NCBI GenBank assembly: GCA_050954785.1
Contig: JBPBQO010000191.1
Location: 1 to 64,000 of the forward strand
From: Lichenicola sp050954785
Lineage (GTDB): Bacteria; Pseudomonadota; Alphaproteobacteria; Acetobacterales; Acetobacteraceae
Direction of reading: 5' to 3'
Length of the DNA stretch: 64,000 nucleotides
Shown here one piece after another: positions 45,014 through 53,079 of the stretch (position 1 is its first letter; the number at the start of each line of letters is the position of its first letter). The position numbers and the translations under genes were made by a program. Under the pieces are notes generated by a model that worked only from the letters and a program-made list of their open reading frames with translations, did not search any database and was not told where the DNA came from.

Positions 45014-45895
45014 CTAGATGATGTAGTCGACCGGTGGCAGAGACTGGTCCATCGTGAAAGCCGGCATGCTGGAGTGCCGCGTGCCGACCAGTCGGGCCGG
45101 GTTGCCGACCACTGTCGTGTAAGGCCGTACCGACTCCAGCACGATGCTGCCGGCGCCGATCTTGGCGCCTTCGCCGATCTCGATATTGCCCAGGATCTTG
45201 GCGCCGGCGCCGATCAGCACGCCACGCCGGATCTTCGGATGCCGGTCGCCGATGCTCTTGCCGGTGCCGCCGAGCGTCACGCCCTGCAGCATCGAGACAT
45301 CGTCCTCGAGCACCGCCGTCTCGCCGATCACGATGCCGGTGCCGTGATCGATCAGTACGCGCCGTCCGATTTGCGCTGCGGGATGGATATCGAGCCCGAA
45401 CAGTTCCGAAGCCCGGCTCTGCAGATGCTGCGCCAAGTGCCTGCGGCCGTCCTGCCAGAGCCAGTGTGCCACCCGATACATCTGCAGGGACTGGAATCCC
45501 TTGAAGTAGAGAAATGGGGTGACAAGGTCGGGAGAGGCCGGATCACGCTCCTTGATCGCCACCAGGTCGGATGCCGCAGCTGCGACAATTTCCGGATCCG
45601 CCGTGTGCGATTCCACCACCAGATCCGCCAGGGCTTCTGCCGGTACGGTCGCGTCGGCCAGCTTGCGCGCGATCAGCCAGGCCAATGCAGTCCTGAAATC
45701 CGGGTGGCGACGGATGCTGGTCTGCAGCAGCCGGCCCATGATCGGGTCGCCGCAGCAGCCGGCCTCCGCAAGGAGCTGTCGCCACAGCGCACCAAGGTCG
45801 ATCGGGCTCAGCGTCGTGCTGACAGACACGGGAGCCTGTCGGGTGATGACTGGATCGAGAGTGGTGCTGTCCATCATGATCGGTCCGAATTTCAA
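45014..45895 (-). CDS. cysE: Serine O-acetyltransferase
   Basis: The protein has 293 residues; ATGs at 45877 and 45874 are alternative starts. The N-terminal helical domain is followed by a left-handed beta-helix hexapeptide domain. The catalytic DHGTGIVIGETAVLEDDVSM and the LQGVTLGGTGK loop are intact. It acetylates serine, the first step of cysteine synthesis. It ends six bases from the DCC gene, tail to tail. Confidence 0.95.
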   Translation of the reverse strand: MKFGPIMMDSTTLDPVITRQAPVSVSTTLSPIDLGALWRQLLAEAGCCGDPIMGRLLQTSIRRHPDFRTALAWLIARKLADATVPAEALADLVVESHTADPEIVAAAASDLVAIKERDPASPDLVTPFLYFKGFQSLQMYRVAHWLWQDGRRHLAQHLQSRASELFGLDIHPAAQIGRRVLIDHGTGIVIGETAVLEDDVSMLQGVTLGGTGKSIGDRHPKIRRGVLIGAGAKILGNIEIGEGAKIGAGSIVLESVRPYTTVVGNPARLVGTRHSSMPAFTMDQSLPPVDYII

Positions 45896-45937
45896 GTCGT
45901 GTAGTGGCAGATAGGGATCAATTCGTCGTTCTGCGAG

Positions 45938-47152
45938 TCAGGAACGACCGCCGCCCATCGCCGCCGTCATGAAGGCGCGCCGGAGACGGGGCATGCGATG
46001 CACGCCGGCGATGCCGAGATCACGGACCAGTCGCAATGCCGGGTTGTCGTTGCTGAACAGCCGGTCGAGCAGGTCGGTGGCAGCCAGCATGGCGAGGTTG
46101 GCCGGACGCCTGGCTGCCTGGTAGCGACGCAGCAGTGCCGGATCGCCCAGGTCGGTGTCGCCCGCGCGCGCCTCGATCAGCAGCCCGGCCAGCGCTTCGA
46201 CGTCGCGGAAGCCGAGATTGAGCCCCTGGCCGGCGATCGGATGAATTCCGTGCGCCGCATCGCCAATCAGCGCCAGCCGCGTCGCGACATAGCTGTGCGC
46301 GTGCAGGGCGCTCAGCGGATAGAGCCAGCGGCGCCCGACCAGGCGGACCTTGCCCAGATGCATGCCGAGCCGCCGCTGGATCTCGTTCGCATACTGCGTA
46401 TCGTCGAGCGTCATCAGCTTGCAGGCGACACTATCGCGCTCGCTCCAGACGATCGCCGACAAATGGGGAGCCCCCTCGGTCGGGGCCATCGGCAGTTGTG
46501 CGAACGGCCCGCCGGGCAGGAAATGCTCGAGGGCGTGGTTGTGGTGCGGTTTGGTGTGGGCGATCGCGCATACCAAACCGCTCTGGCGATAGCCGAACCG
46601 GGTGACGGCGATCCCGGCCTGTCGCCGTAGCGGGCTCTCGCGTCCTTCCGCAGCTACCACGAGCTGGGCTCGTATGGTACGGCCGTCGGTGGTGCGTATG
46701 ATCGCGGCCTGCTCGGTTCGGGTGACCGAGGCCTCGGCCGGGGCGGCGACATGGATCGTAGGCGTCGCGTGCAGCGTCGCGTTCAGCGCCACGCGCAGGC
46801 TGCGCGCCTCGGTCATCCAGCCGAACGGTTCGCCGATTTCATGATGGTCGAAATGCAGGAACAGCGGCGAGGCCGGGCGGCCGGGCTTGCCGTCCGACAC
46901 CCTGATCCCCTCGATCGGGCAGGACGGCAATGGCAGGTGGCTCCACACGCCGGCAGCCTCGAGCAGGCGGCGCGAACTGGCGGCGATCGCATAGGCGCGG
47001 CCGTCGAAATCCGGATGCTCCATCGGCGGCAGCGCGGCGCGGTCGACGATCGCCACCGGCACACCGGCATGGCCGAGGCGGCAGGCGAGCGTGGCGCCGA
47101 CCGGTCCGGCTCCGACGACGCAGACCGCGACGTCGATCATGGTGTCACTCAT
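45938..47152 (-). CDS. UbiH/UbiF/COQ6-family FAD-dependent hydroxylase
   Basis: The protein has 404 residues from MSDTMIDVAVCVVGAGPVGA; CTGGAGCC lies just before the ATG, and the frame upstream is not protein-like. FAD motifs: VVGAGPVGATLACRL (N-terminal), and ALIGDAAHGIHPIAGQGLNL near 290. Family members hydroxylate the ring of ubiquinone precursors at C4, C5 or C6; regioselectivity cannot be read here. Divergent from glnK. Confidence 0.9.
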   Translation of the reverse strand: MSDTMIDVAVCVVGAGPVGATLACRLGHAGVPVAIVDRAALPPMEHPDFDGRAYAIAASSRRLLEAAGVWSHLPLPSCPIEGIRVSDGKPGRPASPLFLHFDHHEIGEPFGWMTEARSLRVALNATLHATPTIHVAAPAEASVTRTEQAAIIRTTDGRTIRAQLVVAAEGRESPLRRQAGIAVTRFGYRQSGLVCAIAHTKPHHNHALEHFLPGGPFAQLPMAPTEGAPHLSAIVWSERDSVACKLMTLDDTQYANEIQRRLGMHLGKVRLVGRRWLYPLSALHAHSYVATRLALIGDAAHGIHPIAGQGLNLGFRDVEALAGLLIEARAGDTDLGDPALLRRYQAARRPANLAMLAATDLLDRLFSNDNPALRLVRDLGIAGVHRMPRLRRAFMTAAMGGGRS

Positions 47153-47229
47153 CTGCAAGGCTCCAGAATCTATTCGCCGGTCGAGCATGTGGCGGTTGCG
47201 CGTAATATGAGCGTAGCACCGCCGATCGC

Positions 47230-47246
47230 TGCACCAATTTCGTGCA
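47230..47246 (+). promoter_or_regulatory. Candidate NtrC-binding site upstream of glnK
   Basis: TGCACCAATTTCGTGCA is an inverted repeat (TGCAC-N7-GTGCA) that fits the NtrC consensus with one mismatch. Its centre is about 87 bases upstream of the predicted sigma-54 start site, a usual enhancer distance. Confidence 0.6.
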
Positions 47247-47299
47247 CAGGCGTGACTTTCGAGACGCGCACGGGGACATCGTTCGTCGTGGCGAAACTG

Positions 47300-47316
47300 T
47301 GGCATGGATTTTGGAT
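47300..47316 (+). promoter_or_regulatory. Candidate sigma-54 promoter of glnK-amtB
   Basis: TGGCATGGATTTTGGAT matches the -24/-12 consensus TGGCACG-N4-TTGCW, with C to T in the first block and GC to GG in the second; spacing between the two GG/GC doublets is exactly 10 bases. Transcription would start near 47326, giving a leader of about 105 bases before glnK. Confidence 0.6.
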
Positions 47317-47429
47317 CGATTGCGTGCCAAATCCAGAGATGCTCCGGCGCGGCGTTGGAGAGGGTTCGTCCGGCCCGGCATGTGCCGACCAGCCGTCTGG
47401 ACCAGGCAGAAGAAAGAGAGAGAGGTGCG

Positions 47430-47768
47430 ATGAAGCTCGTCACAGCAGTCATCAAGCCCTTCAAGCTCGATGACGTAAGAGAGGCGCTGACGCCGCTTGG
47501 TGTTCAGGGACTCACGGTCTCCGAGGTGAAGGGGTTTGGTCGCCAGAAAGGCCAGACCGAAATCTACCGCGGTGCGGAGTATCACGTCAGTTTCCTGCCG
47601 AAGGTCAAGATCGAGGTCGCCGTGTCGGACGACATGGTGGATCAGGTGGTCGAAGCCATCCTGCAATCGGCGCACACCGGCAAGATCGGCGACGGCAAGA
47701 TCTTCGTGAGCGAGATCCTGCGCGCCGTCCGGATTCGTACCCGAGAGACCGGCGAGGATGCGCTGTGA
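47430..47768 (+). CDS. glnK: PII nitrogen regulatory protein GlnK
   Basis: The protein has 112 residues from MKLVTAVIKPFKLDDVREAL, with AGAGAGAGG before the ATG. The T-loop GRQKGQTEIYRGAEY carries the uridylylated tyrosine, and the ATP-binding TGKIGDGKIFV and C-terminal RIRTRETGEDAL are present. GlnK binds and closes AmtB when nitrogen is plentiful. The stop overlaps the GTG start of amtB, which decides GlnK over GlnB. Confidence 0.96.
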   Translation: MKLVTAVIKPFKLDDVREALTPLGVQGLTVSEVKGFGRQKGQTEIYRGAEYHVSFLPKVKIEVAVSDDMVDQVVEAILQSAHTGKIGDGKIFVSEILRAVRIRTRETGEDAL

Positions 47769-49201
47769 GGGACATCACTCCGATGCACGCTGCTCCCGCT
47801 GTTCGATCGTCGTTGTCGCTTAACATACGCACCGGCGTCGCAACCACGATGGCACTTGCTGCCGTAACGCTGCTGGCGTTCGCTCATCCGGCACTTGCCG
47901 CCGACGCTGCACCTGCCGCACCCGTCGCACCTCCGAAGATCGATTCCGGCGATACTGCCTGGATGCTCACCAGCACCGCACTCGTGCTGATGATGACCGT
48001 TCCTGGCCTGGCGCTCTACTACGCCGGCATGGTGCGCAAGAAAAACGTCCTCGCCACCCTGATGCAGGCGTTCGCGATCTGCTGCCTGGTCACCATCACC
48101 TGGGTTGTTGTCGGCTACAGCCTGACCTTCACCACCGGCTCGGCCTATATCGGCGATTTCTCGCGCTTCATGCTGCACGGCATGGCCGCGAACATCACCA
48201 AGGGCAGCGATGTGGGCTTCACGCTCGGCGCGGGATCGTCCAACCCGACGGTCACGACGATCCCCGAGAGCGTCTACATGATGTTCCAGATGACGTTCGC
48301 GATCATCACCCCGGCCCTGATCGCCGGCGCCTTTGCGGACCGCATGAAATTCTCCGCCATGTGCGTCTTCATGGTGCTCTGGTCGATCGTCGTCTACGCA
48401 CCGATCGCGCACTGGGTCTGGAGCCCGATCGGCTGGGTCGCCGCGTTCGGCGCGATCGACTTCGCCGGCGGCACTGTCGTTCACATCAATGCCGGTATCG
48501 CCGGCCTGATGTGCGCGCTCGTGCTCGGCAAGCGCACCGGCTACGGCCATGACGACATGTCGCCGCACAACCTGACCTACGCCGTCATCGGCGCCTCGCT
48601 CCTGTGGGTCGGCTGGTTCGGCTTCAATGCGGGTTCCGCGCTCGGGGCGAACGGCCGCGCCGGCATGGCGATGGCCGCCACCCAGATCGCCACCGCCGCG
48701 GCGGCTCTCGGCTGGATGTTTGCCGAGTGGATCATCAAGGGCAAGCCGACGGTTCTCGGCATCATTTCCGGCGCCGTTGCCGGACTGGTCGCCATCACCC
48801 CGGCATCGGGCTTCGTGCTGCCGGGCGCCTCGATCATCATCGGTCTCGTCGCCGGCGTGGGCTGCTACTTCGCGGCAACCACCCTCAAGCACATGCTCGG
48901 CTATGACGACAGTCTCGACGCCTTCGGCGTGCACGGCGTCGGCGGCATCATCGGTGCGCTGCTGACCGGCGTGTTCGCTTATGGCCCGCTCTCGGCAACC
49001 GATGCGTCTCCGGGCGGAATTGTCGGCTCGTTCGCCCAGTTCATCATCCAGGGCAAGGCCGTCCTGGTGACAGTGATCTGGAGCGGCCTGCTGTCGTTCA
49101 TCCTGCTCAAGATCATCGACTGGACCATCGGTCTTCGCGTCAGCCACGACGACGAGGTCGAGGGCCTGGACATGACCATGCACGGCGAACGTCTCGGCTG
49201 A
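47765..49201 (+). CDS. amtB: Ammonium transporter AmtB
   Basis: The protein has 478 residues from a GTG within GTGA of glnK. A cleavable signal peptide (MALAAVTLLAFAHPALA) precedes 11 helices. Signature features are DTAWMLTSTALVLMMTVPGL, the VHINAGIAGLMCALVLGKR segment with a pore histidine, and FGVHGVGGIIGALLTGVF with the second. It conducts ammonium under nitrogen limitation. Confidence 0.96.
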   Translation: MRDITPMHAAPAVRSSLSLNIRTGVATTMALAAVTLLAFAHPALAADAAPAAPVAPPKIDSGDTAWMLTSTALVLMMTVPGLALYYAGMVRKKNVLATLMQAFAICCLVTITWVVVGYSLTFTTGSAYIGDFSRFMLHGMAANITKGSDVGFTLGAGSSNPTVTTIPESVYMMFQMTFAIITPALIAGAFADRMKFSAMCVFMVLWSIVVYAPIAHWVWSPIGWVAAFGAIDFAGGTVVHINAGIAGLMCALVLGKRTGYGHDDMSPHNLTYAVIGASLLWVGWFGFNAGSALGANGRAGMAMAATQIATAAAALGWMFAEWIIKGKPTVLGIISGAVAGLVAITPASGFVLPGASIIIGLVAGVGCYFAATTLKHMLGYDDSLDAFGVHGVGGIIGALLTGVFAYGPLSATDASPGGIVGSFAQFIIQGKAVLVTVIWSGLLSFILLKIIDWTIGLRVSHDDEVEGLDMTMHGERLG

Positions 49202-49230
49202 TCGTTCGCATTGCTTTTCGACATGACGAA

Positions 49231-49255
49231 GGGCGGCCCGCGGGTCGCCCTTTTT
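49231..49255 (+). terminator. Rho-independent terminator after amtB
   Basis: GGGCGGCC and GGTCGCCC pair across a 4-base loop, followed by TTTTT (49251-49255), 30 bases past the amtB stop. It abuts the stop codon of the convergent protease gene. Confidence 0.88.
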
Positions 49256-50184
49256 CATTTCGCGGCCGTTTCCGCCCGCACGAACATCCGGTTGGTCGCG
49301 TAGCTGATCCAGACATCGTGGATGGCGAACCAGTCCGCGCCCAGCAGCAGGTCCGCCTGCTCGTCGAGCGGTGCCACCGTCAGCACCGGCCGACGCTGCG
49401 TTTCCCCGCCTATCGTCAATGTTTTGAAACGGTGCCAGTGGTAGCTGGTCTCGTGCAGATCCACGCCCGCGGTGATGCCGCCCGGATCGCCATCGAGCCG
49501 GTCCGCATCGACGCCGAGCCTTGCCGCCGCCCGGCGCGACAGGATGCGCGAGCGCGCCCCGGTATCGACCAGCGCGGTGATCGCGACGCCATTGAGTTTG
49601 GCCGCGAAAGTCAGCCGGTTGCCGTGCCGATCGAGCGGGATGGTATCGAACGCCCCGTCCCAGGCCGGCGGTGGCAAGCAGAGCAGGGATGCAGATCGTA
49701 TCCGCCAGAAAACGATTCGATGCCGTTGCAGATCGAACTCGACATCGAACTGCGACAGCACGTCCGCGCCGATCAGCCCCGCCACCGGTGGCGTCACCAC
49801 CGGCATGCCGGGCAATCCGCCGACCGGCATGCTGCCGCCGGGCAGGTGCCACCCGCCGATCGCGAGGTCGGAATAGAACACGTTCGGCACAGTCCGGCCG
49901 GTGCCCCCGGTTCCCTGCATCACCGTCCGGCGCGACGGATCGCGAGCCAGGAGCAGCCGGTCCGCACCCAGTTCGGTAAACAGTCCGCCATCCGATCCGG
50001 TATCGACCAGCATGCTCGCCGCCCGTCCGCCGATGCCGACCGACATGGTGATGAAGCCGTCATCGTCGCGAAGCAGCGTCGTCGCAACCGCGCCTCGCTG
50101 GCACGACTGGCCGGATGCCGGCATCGCGACACCGACCGCCAGCAAGGTTGCGGCAGCCAGTCCGGCAAGGCGACCCCGGATCAT
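49255..50184 (-). CDS. Exported two-domain retropepsin-like aspartyl protease
   Basis: The protein has 309 residues from MIRGRLAGLAAATLLAVG; upstream codons are open but an ordinary signal peptide begins here (cleavage near ASGQ). Two copies of the aspartyl-protease triad are seen: SMLVDTGSDGGLFTE near residue 50 and TALVDTGARSRILSR near 205, each with a later hydrophobic LIGADVL / LLLGADWF element. The tandem arrangement puts both DTG half-sites in one chain, as in pepsins, rather than in a dimer. Probably periplasmic. Target unknown. Confidence 0.82.
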   Translation of the reverse strand: MIRGRLAGLAAATLLAVGVAMPASGQSCQRGAVATTLLRDDDGFITMSVGIGGRAASMLVDTGSDGGLFTELGADRLLLARDPSRRTVMQGTGGTGRTVPNVFYSDLAIGGWHLPGGSMPVGGLPGMPVVTPPVAGLIGADVLSQFDVEFDLQRHRIVFWRIRSASLLCLPPPAWDGAFDTIPLDRHGNRLTFAAKLNGVAITALVDTGARSRILSRRAAARLGVDADRLDGDPGGITAGVDLHETSYHWHRFKTLTIGGETQRRPVLTVAPLDEQADLLLGADWFAIHDVWISYATNRMFVRAETAAK

Positions 50185-50335
50185 GCCAGAGGTGCTGGCG
50201 CCTCCATCCAGGAGCGTTCGAGACTGCGCCGTTTCGAGCGTGAGTTCGCTTTTCGGGAGTGCCATCGGCCGTGAGCACCGGAAGCGTAAGGTGCGGCGTC
50301 GGCTCATCGGCATGGCAGCACGTCCGTACGGTCCG

Positions 50336-51304
50336 TCAGAGGCGGGAGGCAAACGCATCCGTGGCGTCGAGCAGAGCGGTCATGATGCCGGGTTCGGTGG
50401 TGGCGTGCCCCGCATCCTCGATCAGGTGGAACTCGGCGGCCGGCCAGGCCCGGTGCAGTTCCCAGGCGGTGCGGGCCGGGGTGGCGACGTCGTAGCGGCC
50501 CTGCACGATCACGCCGGGCAGATGGGCGATCCGGCCGACGTCGCGCAGCAGTTGCCCGTCCTCGAGCCAGGCGCCATGCACGAAATAATGGTTCTCGATC
50601 CGTGCGAAGGCCAGCGCGAACGCGTCGCCGCCGTGCTGGATGGTGAGCGACGGGTCCGGCAGCAGCGTCAGCGTCTCGCCTTCCCACAGGCTCCAGGCGC
50701 GTGCTGCCTGCAACTGTATGGCTGGATCGTCGCCGATCAGGCGTTTCCGGTAGGCCGCCATCAGGTCGCCGCGCTCTGCCTCGGGAATCGGCGCCAGGAA
50801 CCGTTCCCACTTGTCCGGGAACAACCACGACGCCCCGTCCTGGTAGTACCAGAGCAGCTCCGCGCGTCGCATGCCGAAGATGCCGCGCAGGATCAGCCCG
50901 GTCGCCCGCTCCGGATGCGCCTGCGCATAGGCCAGCGCCAGGGTGCTGCCCCAGGAGCCGCCGAACACCAGCCAGCGCGCGGTGTCGGTCATGATCCGCA
51001 GCCGCTCGATGTCGGCGATCAGGTGCCAGGTGGTGTTGGCCTCCAGCGATGCGTGCGGGCGGGACCGGCCGCAGCCGCGCTGGTCGAACAGCAGCACCCG
51101 GTAGCGCGCCGGATCGAACAACCGGCGCTGCGTCGGCGTACAGCCGCCGCCCGGCCCGCCATGCAGGAACACCACCGGGATGCCGTCCGGGTTGCCGCAT
51201 TGCTCCCAATAGACGCTGTGCCCGTCGCCGACGTCCAGCGTGCCATGCGCATACGGCTCGATCGGCGGATACAGCATGCGCCTGGTGTCGTGCCTGTCAG
51301 TCAC
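50336..51304 (-). CDS. pip: Proline iminopeptidase
   Basis: The protein has 322 residues starting at the GTG (VTDRHDTRRMLYPPIEPY) that overlaps the xerC stop by eight bases. Alpha/beta-hydrolase features: VVFLHGGPGGGCTP (oxyanion), FDQRGCGRSRPHA, nucleophile elbow GGSWGSTLAL, and C-terminal DAGHATTEPG histidine. It releases N-terminal proline from peptides in the cytoplasm. Confidence 0.93.
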   Translation of the reverse strand: MTDRHDTRRMLYPPIEPYAHGTLDVGDGHSVYWEQCGNPDGIPVVFLHGGPGGGCTPTQRRLFDPARYRVLLFDQRGCGRSRPHASLEANTTWHLIADIERLRIMTDTARWLVFGGSWGSTLALAYAQAHPERATGLILRGIFGMRRAELLWYYQDGASWLFPDKWERFLAPIPEAERGDLMAAYRKRLIGDDPAIQLQAARAWSLWEGETLTLLPDPSLTIQHGGDAFALAFARIENHYFVHGAWLEDGQLLRDVGRIAHLPGVIVQGRYDVATPARTAWELHRAWPAAEFHLIEDAGHATTEPGIMTALLDATDAFASRL

Positions 51305-52307
51305 CCGATCCTCCTGTCGCCTTGCCGGCCTCGCCGAGATCCATGCCGGACCGTGGATGGGTCCGTCGCCAGACATCCATCAGGTGCGCCTCGTCGGCCA
51401 GCGTGTAGCGCTGCGTGCTGGACAGGCTGGCATGGCCCAGCAACTCCTGGATCGAGCGCAGATCGGCACCGCCTTCCAGCAGATGGGTGGCGAACGAGTG
51501 CCGTAGCGCGTGTGGCGTCGCGTGCTCGGGCAGCCCCGCCAGCCGGCGATAGTCGCGCATCGCTTTCTGCGCCACCGCCGCATCCAGCCGGCCGCCGCGC
51601 ACACCGGGAAACAGCGGCGCGTCCGGAAACGGCGCCGGATGAGCCTTGGCCCAGGACAGGAGCGCCGACACCACGGCAGGCAGCAGCGGCACCAGCCGTT
51701 CCTTGTTCCCCTTGCCGCGCACGCGCAGCACGCTGCCGGTGCCGGCGGTGGTCCGTGGCAGGTCGCGGAGATCGAGCGACAGCGCCTCGTTGATGCGCAG
51801 GCCGGCGCCGTACAGCAGGGTGAACAGGGCGGTATCCCGGCCTTCCGCCATCGTTGTGTGTGCCAGCGAGGCGATCCCCTCCGGCACCGCCAATGCCGCC
51901 GGAACCGGCAGCGGACGCGGCAGCGGTGTCCGGATGCGCGGCGAGGCCATCAATCCTGGCGCTGCGTTGTCCACCCCATGCCGGCGCGACAGATGCCGGT
52001 AGAAACTGCGCATCGCCGACATCCGGCGCACCCGGGTGCGGTTGGCCTTGTCCCTGGAGAAGTCGCGCGCCATTCCCGCCAGCCGCGCCTCGTCGGCAAG
52101 CCAGGCGCGCAGGTCGGCCTGGCGCAGGCTCGCCAGATCGGCCAGATCCGGCTCGCTGCCCAGATGCATCGTCAGGAAGCCTACGAACCGCGCGAGATCG
52201 CCACGATAGGCGTCGATCGTGTGCGGGCTGGATCGTTTCTCGTCGCGCAGCCAGTCCAGGAACTCCTGCACCAGCATCACGGCTCCCGGGCTCGATGGCG
52301 CGCTCAT
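51297..52307 (-). CDS. xerC: Site-specific tyrosine recombinase XerC
   Basis: The protein has 336 residues; the ATG overlaps the DUF484 gene stop (ATGA). N-terminal SAM-like domain (FLDWLRDEKRSSPHTIDAYR). Catalytic residues are all visible: R in YGAGLRINEAL, K in RGKGNKERLVPLLP, HALRHSFATHLL, LLGHASLSSTQRY. With XerD it resolves chromosome dimers at dif. The DUF484-xerC pairing is standard. Confidence 0.94.
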   Translation of the reverse strand: MSAPSSPGAVMLVQEFLDWLRDEKRSSPHTIDAYRGDLARFVGFLTMHLGSEPDLADLASLRQADLRAWLADEARLAGMARDFSRDKANRTRVRRMSAMRSFYRHLSRRHGVDNAAPGLMASPRIRTPLPRPLPVPAALAVPEGIASLAHTTMAEGRDTALFTLLYGAGLRINEALSLDLRDLPRTTAGTGSVLRVRGKGNKERLVPLLPAVVSALLSWAKAHPAPFPDAPLFPGVRGGRLDAAVAQKAMRDYRRLAGLPEHATPHALRHSFATHLLEGGADLRSIQELLGHASLSSTQRYTLADEAHLMDVWRRTHPRSGMDLGEAGKATGGSGD

Positions 52308-53038
52308 CGCCGGTCTCCGGCTGCAAGCGTCTCGATCCGGGCGCCCAGCGCCTCGCCCAGGAATGCCAGTGCCGCCCGGCCACCGCCACCCGCGGTGCCA
52401 CCGGTCATGCTGGCGGGCAGGCCTTCTTCCAGCACGGCCGCATCGCGGCTGGCCAGCGCCAGCAGCATCGGCGGCAGGCCCGGAACCGGAACACGCAGCA
52501 GCGCATCCTGCGTCGCCAGTCCGGCCGCTTCGCCATGCAGCTCGATCGCGTCCCAGGGCGTCGTCCGTACCAGCACGTCGCGCGTTCCCAGCAGCCGCGC
52601 GACCGTCCCGGCCGGCACGTTGCGTGCCATCAGCAACTGGAGCAGGGAGCCGTGAGCGCCGCCGACCTGTTCGATGCAGAGCAGCGCGGAATCGATCCCG
52701 AGCAGTCCGGGCAGGTCGCTGGTGACCCATTCGCCGATATCCTGCGTTCCGATCAGCGCCAGCACCGCCGCGCGTACCCTGTCGACCAGGCCGATCGCCG
52801 CGCGCCCGGCCTGCAGCACGCTTTCCGCATGCGCCGTCATGTCCGCCGCCTGCTGGCGCGCCGCCCCGATCATCGCCGCCATGTGGTCGGCCAGGATCTC
52901 GCCATGCACGCGGCGTGGCGGCGACAGCAGGCTGTAGATGTCCATCCGGGTCGCCAGCCAGTCGGGGTTGTCGGTCAGGAACCGGGCGACCCGGCCTTCC
53001 TCGTCCAGCCGATCGGACACCGTGCGGTCATTGTCCAT
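52304..53038 (-). CDS. DUF484 family protein
   Basis: The protein has 244 residues from MDNDRTVSDRLDEEG. The DUF484 opening VARFLTDNPDWLATRMDIYS and a GAF-like C-terminal half are present. Function unknown; it is found beside xerC in many proteobacteria, as here. It starts 41 bases from divergent priA. Confidence 0.88.
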   Translation of the reverse strand: MDNDRTVSDRLDEEGRVARFLTDNPDWLATRMDIYSLLSPPRRVHGEILADHMAAMIGAARQQAADMTAHAESVLQAGRAAIGLVDRVRAAVLALIGTQDIGEWVTSDLPGLLGIDSALLCIEQVGGAHGSLLQLLMARNVPAGTVARLLGTRDVLVRTTPWDAIELHGEAAGLATQDALLRVPVPGLPPMLLALASRDAAVLEEGLPASMTGGTAGGGGRAALAFLGEALGARIETLAAGDRR

Positions 53039-53079
53039 TAAGGTGATCGCTCCCACACTGAGGATGACCACGAGCAGGA

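Noticed and set aside
47317..47429. Riboswitch or leader RNA before glnK
   Set aside because: The leader of about 105 bases shows no paired core resembling a known class; NtrC/sigma-54 signals explain the regulation.
47642..49852. 736-residue open frame opposite amtB, extending past its terminator
   Set aside because: It crosses a Rho-independent terminator and the antisense of amtB; composition is shadow-like.
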